Assembly (NCBI RefSeq): GCF_000150275.1
Contig: NW_002060949.1
Span: 2,415,836-2,479,835, forward strand
Length of the DNA: 64,000 bases
Reading direction: 5' to 3'
DNA from: Trichoplax adhaerens
Taxonomy: Eukaryota > Placozoa > Uniplacotomia > Trichoplacea > Trichoplacidae
Shown: piece after piece, positions 51,941 through 64,000 of the stretch
How the letters are laid out: each line of letters begins with the position of its first letter
Position numbering within the stretch: the stretch's first letter is position 1
The notes under the pieces: model-generated
Told to the model about the DNA's origin: nothing
The model's database searches: none
The model's input: the letters and a program-made list of their open reading frames with translations, nothing else
Position numbers and translations under genes: made by a program

Positions 51941-53350
51941 TTTATTTCACGATACGCTTACTACAACTACCGATCCAAAGACTTGTTTTACGACGGCAAG
52001 CCCTTCCTTTCATCGAGTGATACACTACAATTTTTATGTCTCGGTAGACTTGTACTTTACCGTAGCGCATACACATCCTCTCTATCCGCGTGTCTGTCGC
52101 TCGGTTGATAATATAATATCATATCCTACAGTAGACTTTTCAGTACAGTACTGCATCTCTAATGCAATACTGTACAGTACAACCAGACGGAGATGTCACG
52201 CACGTATGACTTCACTCCACTGCAAAGGGTACAGTACTATCATACTGTACAGTACAGTACCATGATGCTTGGACTGTACTGTACTGTACAGTACTGTACT
52301 GTACTGTATGTCTAGGGGGGTCTTGATTCATAAAATGTGAGAGTCACATGATAGAAACGCTTCATTGTACCAAGCATATGCGCCTATTGTATCGTACTGT
52401 ACAGTACAGTACAGTACTGTACTGTACTGTCGAGTGCAGTACTGTACACTGTACACTGTACGGTACCGTATGTAGTACCTGTCTGTTCGGCGCGGACAGG
52501 TCCGCAATCTCCGCCATCCGTGCTCATCTCTCATCACTCTGCTACGGTTTTTGCCTTTTTTTGGGTACAGTATATTATTTTTATTTCTATGGCAGGGGAC
52601 TTGCACGTGATGGCAGCAAATCCTTTGAAAAAACTAGGCTACTACTAGGCATACTACATCAACGATAAACTATACAATGTACTCTCAGCAGAGTACAATC
52701 ATGTGACGATGACAGCGTATAGAAGTCTGTACAGTACAGTACAGTACGGATGGTATCACTGATACTCCACATACCGTTAGCTAGTTATTAATTAATGTAC
52801 TGGGCTGTACTGTCAACTTAACTGATGTTATCCACGCTAATCATAGTAATTACCCGATTTAATTATACAGAATAGTATTTGTTTGTTAATAATTATACAG
52901 TAGGTTACAGTTAAATACTTTAATTTACTGTTAGTTTTATTTTGTCAATCGGTACTGTTTGCTATATACTGTGCGGTACTGCCAGCAAGTAATAGCTTCA
53001 ACACTGTGGAGATACATCGGTATTGAGATTCTGGTATAGGAAGAATAACAATTATATCTGAACTAGTTATAGTTAAGTAGCCGTCAGTCAATTAATCGTT
53101 GACGTAGTTGTTAACGTTTAAAAAAAAAAAAAAAATCATTGACCGTAACACGCTTGTACTAGTGTATAATAGAATAATACAGAACTAAGTAGACGAATCA
53201 TTCCCATTCTAGAACACACTATATCATACAGTGCTTTGCAGCTAGAAAATATTGTTAATTGCAAATATCTACTGGTAGTTATCGACTTAAAAGCGTTTTG
53301 TAAAGCGAGCTTCATCTACAGTACAGTACACAGTTATTTTAAAAATCATC
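51941..53350. promoter_or_regulatory. Divergent intergenic region with the densest palindromic arrays
   Basis: Between ATP6V0B (minus) and the first TMEM104-like gene (plus). ACAGT/ACTGT arrays occur at about 52139-52305, 52393-52470, 52726-52748 and 53322-53333, the last only about 20 bp before the ATG of the plus-strand gene. Positions 52401-52430 form a perfect 30 bp palindrome, (ACAGT)3(ACTGT)3. A 16 nt poly-A is at about 53120-53135. No gene is supportable; open frames at 52328-52668 are translated repeats. Confidence 0.6.
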
Positions 53351-55527
53351 ATGGCTGAAGAAGTCTCTGCAAAACCCAAGTCTTCCTATAGCAGCTATAC
53401 TGCTTTCTTCTTTTTAGTCAATTATATCCTTGGTACTGGATTTCTTGGCATCCCGTATGTTATGTACCACAGTGGGATAATTTCTTGCACATTTACGTTG
53501 ATGGTAATAACCGTCTTTAACTGCTTCGGAGCTCTGTGGATAATTGAAAGTATGGCTAGAGCTTATGTAAGTCTTGTCAATATAGACTACTTTATATGTA
53601 TCGGATGAAATTAGCATTACGCCTTACGTATTCGCAGGTGGTACTACAAATTGATTAGCGATGATGATTGAGGTATATGTGTATGCTATTAGTATTCGCA
53701 AGTGGTACTATAAATTTATTAGCGATGATGATTGAGGTATATGTGTATGCTTTTAGCTAACAGCAATAAGGATCACATATTATGATTTTAACATGATTCA
53801 TACGCTTAGATAAATCTTTTCCATTGAATTTACTTCTAAGCGAATAAGATATGAGCGTATTGTAGAGCTCACATAATATTGAAAACATCAAGGAGTAAAT
53901 CAGAGAGTGATTACAGCTTGCATAGAGGAGTCTTTATTCTAATTTTAACCTATTATGAGCGTATTGTAGAGCTCACATAACATTGAAAATATCAAGGAGT
54001 AAATCAGAGCGTGATAACAGCTTGCATACAGGAGTCTTTATTCTAATTTTAACCCATTCTATTTATAAGGCACTCGAAAAGCACTCTGAAGAAGATTCAA
54101 GTAGAAGATTAATCGATGATGAAAAACCGAATTATTCTACAATCGATTCGAAATTATCAAACGACGTTAGAAGTTTAAGTTTCTTATCAAGAAGAAAGTT
54201 CGAAATAACTGAGCTATGCGGCTGCTTTTTTGGAAAGAATGTAAAGTTACTATGCTTACTCATCGTCTACGTACAAATTACCTTAGCATCATGGTCTTTC
54301 ACCACAGTTGCTGCTAGTACATGGTCTTCAAATATCCCTTTCGGTAATACTACCACTCTACGTCAGTGTACACCGGAAGATTTCGCAGATAATGTAATTC
54401 CAACAGAATTGGGATGTTTAAATAGCTATCGATTATGTGTTGGCATTTATGGTGTTTTGGTAATAATATTGAGCTGCTTAGAATTAACCGAACAGAAAAT
54501 TATCCAGATAATAATGGGACTTTTAAGATTTTTTGTAGTAACTTTCATGTGTATCAATTCTCTATATGCATACGCTGTAGCTCATGGCAATAGTCATTCA
54601 GTTGGCAACTCGGTAGATATTGGTCAAATGAACAATCTTCCAGACTATAACACAACGTTAAGTAATGCAAATCCAGTTTTTTATAGCTTTGAAGGTTGGC
54701 TACAGGCTATACCAATATTTGTTTATGCTGAACTAATGCATTTAGGATTACCATCTATGCTTGAGCCAGTAGCCGATAAAAGAAATTTACACCGTCTCAT
54801 AGTTGGCGTTTTTTGCATAATGGGTTTCATTTATATATTTATCGGTATTACAATATCAATCCGATTCCAAGGAAGTGTAGCTCAAATTGCAACATTAAAT
54901 TGGATTCAATTTAGCAAAGAAGGAAATCCTACTTCACTTCGAGTAATGTCTTATATTGTTATTTTCTTCCCATCTCTTGACGTCTTATCTGCCTTTCCTT
55001 TAAGTGCAATAGCACTGTCAAATAATATTTACGCTGCTTTAACTGGCTACGACACAACAGAATTGGAAGCAGTTTCTCATTCACGAATGAAGCAAATTGT
55101 ACTTCGACTATTTGTAAGCGTTGTACCGATAACATGTGCATTCTTTGTTGAAAGTTTAGTCACAATTCTACGCTGGGCCGGTCTCCTTGGTTTCTTCGTT
55201 TGCTACTTCATGCCTATTGGACTTCAGTTTTTTTCTCGTCGTATGTATAGGCTTAAATTTGTCGATAACTGGAGTGCCCGTTATCAGGCAAGTACGGAAG
55301 AAGTTGTTGAAGAAAATCAAGTAGAACACACTAACTTAGTGTACAATAAGCCTATGGATACGCCCTACTCGTCATGGTTTAGTGGAAAGAAAACTCTTTT
55401 CGTCACTTTAATATATGCTTTAACGGCTTTTGGTTTCACTATTGCCGGTATCGTGATGTCATCAGGTGGTTCTAGCCACGCCAATAGAACTCATCTAGAT
55501 ATGACGGATATTGACTATGGCTATTAG
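53351..55527 (+). CDS. TMEM104-like amino-acid-transporter-family protein, copy 1
   Basis: Multi-pass membrane protein of the AAAP (SLC32/36/38-like) fold, closest by motif to animal TMEM104; its substrate is unknown. Two exons, 53351-53566 and 54070-55527, in phase 0, give 557 aa. Exon 1 has the first helix with NYILGTGFLGIPYV. Exon 2 has an acidic/Ser-rich loop, RRKFEITELC, a Cys/Asn-containing lumenal loop, LTEQKIIQIIMGLLRF, then FEGWLQAIPIFVYAELMHLG and IATLNW. These are followed by YIVIFFPSLDVLSAFPL with ALSNNI, and WAGLLGFFVCYFMP. These correspond in order to the FEIT, fDvQKtkYLQI and FPVFxISTNFP regions of TMEM104. Copy 2 lies 2.7 kb downstream in the same orientation. Copy 1 lacks the intron that copy 2 has after TLNW. 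The intron before exon 2 carries two tandem duplications. Confidence 0.88.
53636..54055 (+). repeat. Two tandem duplications in the intron of TMEM104-like copy 1
   Basis: The first pair is about 61 bp (about 53631-53691 and 53692-53753), each with TATTCGCARGTGGTACTA and GCGATGATGATTGAGGTATA. The second pair is about 104 bp (about 53848-53951 and 53952-54055), each with ATGAGCGTATTGTAGAGCTC and GGAGTCTTTATTCTAATTTT. The second copy ends about 14 bp before the exon 2 acceptor (ctatttataag at 54069), so the pyrimidine-rich end of the intron has been duplicated. Confidence 0.88.
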
Positions 55528-56900
55528 AATACTGACCCGACCGTGAACGTTTCAATTAGATTTTTAATTGTTGCGAAAAGGTTTTTCGAGATTTTAGAAA
55601 TATTTTAGCTATACGCATATATTAGATTATAAGTTCTGATCTGAAAACTTTACTTGTTATTGCTGCGTTTTCCCTGTATTTATAAGAGTACTATGAATTA
55701 GCTGTTTAAGTGTGTGATTTCTAGCTGGTTCGAATGATAAATTACAATAGAATTATATGTTTGCTGTACGTTCAAAAGTAATTCAAAAATGTAAGGAAAC
55801 TCAATTGCCTCAATGTATATGCGTATGCAAAGACTGAATTTTACCACTGACTTCATACCACTGGTGTAGATATTGCGTGCAACATGAGCATGATACTATA
55901 GTAGAACAAGATAAAAGTTTACAAGTCAAATTTTACAGTCAACATGAATTAAATTTTTTTATTTTATTTCATAATTTTTCTACGTCTACTAAATCGTTTA
56001 TGAATGAATCTGAAACATTATAATAAAAAATATAATTTTTTTTCTTACATAATGTGTTGCATATGTATACGCATTAGATAGCTAGAAAGTAATTACTTGA
56101 AATAAGGATATTTATTCTGCAATAATATATATAATATAATGAACAATTATATTATTAACAGTCTATAGCTATTCAATACCCACAAATCTTTATAATACTT
56201 AGTAAATTACCAGTTTAAATGAACGGGAACATAATCTGCACTAAGCAATATATTAAAAGAAAATTCACAGCTTGATTATCTTAAGTACTCCTGAGCGTAA
56301 AATCAAGTCGTTTATTGCTTTGACTAATACGCATACATGTGCATATTATGGAATTAGTACGAAAATTTGTACTCTATCATCTAGCTGTTAAGAGGCTTTC
56401 ACTGGCACCTGAAAGCCCGAAACCCTTACAACAAAGTCCTTGCCAAATTCATGTAAATGATTATGTTACTCACTCAGTCCTTGATTTTAGCTAGTTCCAA
56501 TACCCGTACAACAGTAATTTGAGCAGTCTAGGATGCAAACTATTTTTATAAGCTTCAATCGATACCGTGCTGTTAACGTTTATGGGTTACTCAGTTCTAA
56601 AATATCCTAGTTCTATAGTCTCTAATCCCAACAGTAAGTAGCTGTACAAAGCAAGGAGATGAATGATAATTATTCAAATAAATTACAGATGCGGTATTTA
56701 TTCTATAAGAAAGTTTACATTCAGCTGTTAAGATTTTTACCCCTTCTCAGCATGCTTACAAAGAGTCTAGACAATATTAATGTCAAAGCATGCCGATACT
56801 TTGATTTTAGTCGGGGTTTTGCGCCACATACCCTTGCCAAGACAATTTAAGCCAAGTTTACATTCCGAAACTCCAGCAACCTGCAGTTAAAACTTTTTCA
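55528..56900. other. 3' flank of TMEM104-like copy 1, no gene seen
   Basis: AT-rich intergenic DNA without recognisable features. The small plus-strand frame at 56659-56850 has no domain. Confidence 0.4.
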
Positions 56901-57912
56901 CTGATCTACAGATACTTACAAAAGGAACTCCTACAGTATCACCGACAGCGTAACCGATAGACCACTAAATTGTCCAATTTGCCACTTTCCATGGAAATAT
57001 GGAATACAGTAGTTTTAAACGTTGGTTCATATTTTGCTATAACGCAAGCGTAACCGATAGACCACTAAATTGTCCAATATGCCAATTTCCATGGAAATAT
57101 AGAACACAGTAGTTTTAAATGTTGGTTCATATTTTGCTATGAAGCAAGCGTAACCGATAGACCACTAAATTGTCCAATATGCCACTTTCCATGGAAATAT
57201 GGAATACAGTACTTTTAAATATTGGTTCATATTTTGCTATGACGTAAGCGCAACTGATCTACAGGTACTTAGAAAAGGAACTCCTACAGTATCACCGACA
57301 GCGTAACCGATAGACCATTAAATTGTCCAATATGCCACTTTCCATGGAAATATGGAATACAGTAGATTTGAATGTTGATTCATATTTTGCTATGACGCAA
57401 GCGTAACCGATAGACCACTAAATTGTCCAATATGCCAATTTCCATGGAAATATGGAATCCAGTAGATTTGAATGTTGATTCATATTTTGCTATGACGCAA
57501 GCGTAACCGATAGACCACTAAATTGTCCAATATGCCAATTTCCATGGAAATATGGAATACAGTACTTTTAAATGTTGGTTCATATTTTGCTATGACCTAA
57601 GCGCAGCTGATCTACAGGTACTTAGAAAAGAAACTCCTACAGTATCGTCGACAGCGTAACCGATAGACCATTAAATTGTCCAATATGCCAATTTGCATGG
57701 AAATATGGAATACAGTTGCTTTAAATGTTGGTTCATATTTTGCTATGACGTACTGTATGCGCAACTGATCTACAGGTACTTAGAAAAGAAACTCCTACAG
57801 TATCGTCGACAGCGTAACCGATAGACCATTAAATTGTCCAATATGCCACTTTCCATGGAAATAGGGAATACAGGAGATTTGAATGTTGATTCATATTTTG
57901 CTATGACGTAAG
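56901..57912. repeat. Higher-order satellite: 100 bp monomers with a 53 bp spacer module
   Basis: Eight monomers (M) of almost exactly 100 bp begin GCGTAACCGATAGACCAYTA at 56948, 57048, 57148, 57301, 57401, 57501, 57654 and 57812. A 53 bp module (S), containing CTGATCTACAGGTACTTAGA and CTCCTACAGTATC, precedes the groups at 56901, 57248, 57601 and 57759. The order is S-M-M-M-S-M-M-M-S-M-S-M. Every monomer contains CCATGG within a TTTCCATGGAAA (12 bp) or ATTTCCATGGAAAT (14 bp) palindrome, with one substitution in the seventh. Confidence 0.92.
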
Positions 57913-57924
57913 CGCAGCTTCCTA

Positions 57925-58080
57925 CAGAACTGTACACTGTACTTGTAGTATTATGGTCAAAACGCCCATTCACGTGATAGCAATTTTTCAATACAGTATT
58001 CTACTGTATAATACTGTAATATACTGTACAGTACAGTGAAGTACAGTACTGTACAGTACAGTACAGTCTACAGTGTAGTG
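57925..58080. promoter_or_regulatory. Palindromic pentamer array upstream of TMEM104-like copy 2
   Basis: ACAGT/ACTGT array at about 57925-57945 and 57990-58075, ending about 150 bp before the start codon of copy 2. Orientation flips several times, giving nested palindromes such as GTACAGTACTGTAC. A promoter role is suggested only by position; the equivalent place upstream of copy 1 also has such a motif (53322-53333). Confidence 0.5.
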
Positions 58081-58231
58081 TTCACTGTAAATTGCTATTG
58101 TAATCCAAATTCAATCTTGTTATCCCAAAAGCTCAATCTTGAAAACAAGATCAAGGTAGAGTAGTATTGCCTTGCTAATGTGTTATCACAGTTAAAAGTC
58201 ATTATTATAGTAAAGCAAAAGAGGAAAGAAG

Positions 58232-60960
58232 ATGCCAGCTGAAGAAGCTAGTAATTACGGTGTTTTTATTGGCTATTTGTATCTTGTTAATTATATCCTT
58301 GGCACTGGATTTCTGGGTATACCCTACGTAATACATCATGGAGGAACCATAGCTGGATGTTTGACTTTATTAACAATCTCATTTTTTAGCTGTTTGACTT
58401 CGATCTGGACTTTAGAAACCATTTCAAGAGCACAGGTACATCGATAGAAATGCTTAAGTTGTGCTAATATCTGTTTCCCTTGCTATAAAGTACGATAGTA
58501 TACTGTATAGTTATATATAATTGTTATTCTGGACGCCAAATGGATCAAGTTGTAGTTTTTTTCCAATCCAGTTTTGGATGAACCTTTCATCATTATTATA
58601 CATTATGAACTACTAATCGATTCTTCACTTACTCTACGTACTTCGCGTGCTATAATGTACCAACTGTAATAATTATACCTTTTATTTTACATGTTATTAC
58701 TGACTCACTCACATTATATCAGCTTGAATTTATTGATTGAATTGGATTCCCGCTTACATTAGATAGGATTCGATTCTATTAATCAACTTCATATACAATG
58801 TATAAACATATACGCGTATACTGTACAGTATACAAGCATATATATATATATATATATATACATAGTACTGTATGAAGATCAGTCGTATACTACGCTACTG
58901 TACTTATTATTAGACGTACATATTCTTTATAAGTCATTTGACGTTAACTTCATCTCAGTAATAGTATCTTTTGGCTGTATTTTCCCTTTTAATTAGGCGA
59001 TAGAGCGTACATCGAGCGCCCAGGAGGAGGAAGTTACCAAAAAATTAATCAATGCTGAAGACTGTCAAGCTAGTTATGATTCTATCGAACAGTATCCCAA
59101 TAACACTACGAATAACAACATTATTAGTTATGGTCAAATGAGTCGCAGAAAATTCGAAATTACCGAGTTATGCAATTTGTTCTTAGGCGATAAAGCGAAG
59201 ATCGTATATATGCTTGTTCTGTTCGTTTACTTGGCGTTGGCTTGTTGGTCGTTTACTACGGTCGCAGCTAGCACATGGTCTTCAAACATTCCTTTTGGTA
59301 ATGGATCAAGTCTACGTCAATGTACACAAGAAGATTTTCAGGATCGAATAATACCTGAGGCTGGTGGTTGCCTAAATAGTTATAGGTTATGTGCTGGCAT
59401 TTTTGCCGTTATTGTATTATCGCTTTCTTGCTTAGAAGTTACAGAACAAAAGATCATTCAAATTATTATGGGTATATTACGATTTGTCGTAGTACTCTTT
59501 ATGTGTTTTAATTCAGTTGCTGATCTTACAAGCAAGGAAAATAAGCAAATTCCATTTAGTAATGTTAGCCACTTTGAGCTCATGGACAGCAAACACGATC
59601 AACCATACACTACTTTGACATACAGCTATACAAATCCGTTGTACTACAACTTTCGTGCTTGGGTACAAGCTATACCTGTCTTCGTTTATGCTCAAGTTCT
59701 CCATCAAGGTATCCCTATATTGATTGAGCCTGTAACACGAAAGCAACACTTGCGAACCATGGTTGTTGCTGTCTTTCTTACAATGTATACTTTGTACACA
59801 TTTCTTGGTATTGTTATTTCCTATCGTTTTGGTGATAAGGTCTCGCAAATATCAACACTAAATTGGGTGAGTTAAACCATAAGATTGAATTAAATTTGAA
59901 TTAAAAACGGAGTAAATTATAAGACAATATTTTACTCTTCAGTTTAAATTTGAGGCCTTGTATTATGATTTGTATTTCCTGATTTCAAACTTATTACAAT
60001 CTAATCGAGTAGAGGATTTTTTGCTCTTTGTCTTTCATAATTTATCATCGCGTTTTATGAATCCAGAATGGTTATGTTTGCGAGCCATAAATATACCTAA
60101 TAAACGATAACATATACCAAATAATCTACTCTAAGTTATCAGACTTGTCTTATGATTGTTTTACCTGCATTATATGATAAAGTTTCTATAGCATCCTCTT
60201 ATGTATTATAGTTTATACAACTAGAAAAGTTGTATGATTTTAAATTAATTTACACGTAGAGATGCTAGCAGTTTAATAATACTTTGTTTCCTTTTTTGCG
60301 TTATCAAAGAGTGATTTCACGAAACCTGGTAATCCTACTTCTCTACGTGTTATGTCATACTTGGTAGTATTCTTCCCTTCGCTAGATGTTGTATCTGTAT
60401 TTCCTATGGTGGCTGTTACTCTTGGTAATAACATCTTCACAGTCCTTTATGGTGGTGATACAACTACTGTTACTAACATGCGCTATCCTCGGCTAAAACG
60501 CGTGAGTATGCGCTTGATTGCGGCGGCGTTACCTATCATTGGTGGTTTGTTTGTTGAAAGTTTAGTTGCTGTGCTAAAGTATGCTGGATTACTAGGATTT
60601 CTGATTTCTTACGCCTTTCCTATCATCTTGCAATATTATTCACGCCGTCAGTATAAAACTGCCTTTAAAAATTTGCAGTATGATCGCAGAAAAAAGCCTT
60701 GGGACAGAAGTCCAGCTACAAGTAAAAGTGTAAATGACGATAATGAGGAACTAGATCAGAGTGATAACCAACACGAACAAGATGCTGTTACATATCAACC
60801 ACCCTGGGATACTCCTTATTCGACTATTTTAAGTGGGCGTAAAATGGTTCACCTTTCTGCTGTTTATACTATTGCCGTTTTTAGTCTAACGATAGTGGGA
60901 ATAGCTCTACCTACTGCGATGTCCCATAAACATAGCAATGTATCCGCAATATCATCATAA
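58232..60960 (+). CDS. TMEM104-like amino-acid-transporter-family protein, copy 2
   Basis: Tandem paralog of the gene at 53351, with the same AAAP/TMEM104-like architecture. Three exons, 58232-58435, 58997-59866 and 60310-60960, all phase 0, give 574 aa. It shares NYILGTGFLGIPYV in helix 1, SRRKFEITELC, the lumenal LRQCTQEDF loop, EVTEQKIIQIIMGILRF and YNFRAWVQAIPVFVYAQVLH. It also shares ISTLNW, VVFFPSLDVVSVFPM with TLGNNI, and AGLLGFLISY. The extra intron (59867-60309) splits TLNW from SDFTKPGNPTSLRV, where copy 1 reads straight through with IQFSKEGNPTSLRV. The C-terminal cytoplasmic loop is longer and more acidic (NDDNEELDQSDNQHEQ). Divergence in loops but not helices suggests both copies are functional. 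A 22-25 bp (TA)n tract lies in intron 1 near 58838. Confidence 0.88.
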
Positions 60961-62254
60961 AAAGTTTTTTTCTAGTTAGCACAATACCAATATAATGAAG
61001 TCACGCATATTATAATTTACTGTGATTGCTTTCTGATTGGAAAAACCTCAGATTAGTTGTCTTTACATCTGTAACAAACGACCATGTTGAGAAATAATCA
61101 AGATAATAAAATCTTGTAGTGATTTATAATATAGTCATATAATCGTACCGTTCTAATCTAGGAGTGCCAGTATAAACTACAGTATTATAGAGGCTTTTAT
61201 ATTTCGATCCACTTGATTGATTAATGAATTTCACAATAATCAATCACTAAAAAAGGTATTTGTTTACATGTATAATATGATCTTTGTTCATGAAATCCTA
61301 CTTGTTGATATTATTTTCTAATTGTCGAATTAATACTGTATAATGATGTTTTCTAAATCCGTATTAGTATGTAAAAAATGTCAGTATGCCTAAATTATCA
61401 TGTTGTGAAATATCAGATAAATTACGAAGTATGAAAAGGTCTGTATGAAGTTATATTTTCTTTACTTTTTAATCTACTATGTAGACACTATTTCAATGTC
61501 AAGATTGTGAGACCACTGAAATCTGATTAAATTAAATTCGTAATACTGTATTGATGCAGGACCTACGTATGCTTGAATCATAGAAATTATTCAAATTAAA
61601 GAATATTTTTTAACATTCATTTAGATTTATTCTTATGACCTATGCTCGTATAGCTACCAAGAAATTATAAAACCACTCAAAATTGTGTACCTTAAAATTG
61701 AGTTAGGTACTGGATGAGAATAATATCATTGTAGACCCTATCTTTAATACTTGTGGCAGAAAGCATTAGCAGCAGCGTCAATTTCGTAATTCAAAATCTT
61801 AATAACTGACAAATTCACTCTCTTACGCATATACAGTAACACCATAATATAATTGTAAAAAGTCTACTTAAGGAGAAGTAATAAGAGTTACAACGAACAA
61901 AAGTTCTAACTCCTTAAACGGTCTTAAAATTTTTATCGAATGATTTTCATAATCCATTAACAGAAAGCTAACCAACTATCCAATCAATAGTGTCAATTAT
62001 AACATCATACAAATCTCATTTCATCATGAAATAGAATAAATTTTGCATATTACCATTCTAGCCAAACAAAATTTAATTTTACAATTACTATGTCATACTG
62101 CGTAATTATAGATTTGCATAAGAGTATGCTACTCCTTATAAAGAAAACTTTGATTTAGTGTAGAAGTCTATAACAGTTGCAGTTACATCTTTCCTAATTT
62201 CCCGTTTAACATGAAGTCAATTCGATAAAAATAACTTAAGATTCAAGATAAAAT
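60961..62254. other. Convergent intergenic region, no gene seen
   Basis: Between the 3' ends of TMEM104-like copy 2 and CARM1. AT-rich, without repeats or palindromic arrays that I can see. Confidence 0.4.
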
Positions 62255-63950
<1,696 letters not shown>

Positions 63951-64000
63951 CTATACCAATTAAAAATATGTGAATACCGATGATTACGGCGTAAAATTAA
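63951..64000 (-). other. CARM1 intron at the window edge
   Basis: Sequence upstream of the acceptor (ggtatag) of the first visible CARM1 exon. The remaining 5' exons are outside the window. Confidence 0.6.

Noticed and set aside
53983-54069. Upstream extension of exon 2 of TMEM104-like copy 1 to an ATG at 53983
   Set aside because: This stretch is the second copy of an intronic duplication; exon 1 at 53351 supplies the conserved first helix and the acceptor at 54069 fits the phase.

Overview
The window is nuclear DNA of an animal: AT-rich, with short exons and GT-AG introns of about 60 bp to 9.5 kb. It carries animal-type genes: CARM1, a FoxQ2-like fork head factor, a CARD-death-domain adaptor, a lysosome/endosome-type syntaxin, ISCA1, PET100 and ATP6V0B. 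Gene density, intron style and a divergent but clearly metazoan gene set suggest an early-branching animal, most likely a placozoan (Trichoplax/Hoilungia type). That assignment is inference, not something the sequence proves.

I assembled the gene models by eye from reading frame, splice sites and intron phase. From left to right: (1) 656-9031, minus, a tandem calponin-homology plus coiled-coil cytoskeletal protein with ten coding exons. (2) 10.5-13.1 kb, two satellite blocks (about 113 bp and 40 bp units). (3) 13932-26567, plus, a DHHC palmitoyltransferase whose 9.5 kb last intron contains (4) an intronless FoxQ2-like gene on the same strand. (5) 29095-31710, minus, ISCA1. (6) 34381-37933, plus, a lipid phosphate phosphatase. 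(7) 38454-40555, minus, PET100. (8) 42723-44256, minus, a CRADD-like CARD+death-domain adaptor. (9) 46426-47265, plus, an intronless syntaxin-7/12-type SNARE. (10) 49185-51940, minus, V-ATPase c'' subunit (ATP6V0B), ten exons. (11) 53351-55527 and (12) 58232-60960, plus, a tandem pair of TMEM104-like AAAP transporters separated by a higher-order satellite. (13) 62255-63950, minus, the 3' part of CARM1, which runs off the right edge.

These genes are ordinary housekeeping and regulatory neighbours, not a pathway cluster; ISCA1 and PET100 (mitochondrial) and the syntaxin and V-ATPase subunit (endolysosomal) are loose functional pairs at most.

The unusual material is non-coding. First, the right half (from about 30 kb) is full of arrays built from the pentamers ACAGT and ACTGT. 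These arrays flip orientation and so form palindromes (one is a perfect 30 bp palindrome). They are concentrated upstream of genes, above all between divergent gene pairs, and nearly absent between convergent pairs. Second, several introns or exons carry short tandem duplications that include or abut a 3' splice site, producing decoy acceptors; in one case the duplication appears to have set the stop codon. Third, the 113 bp satellite can form a hairpin whose arms show a compensatory double substitution between units, and the 100 bp satellite has an S-M-M-M higher-order structure centred on a palindrome.
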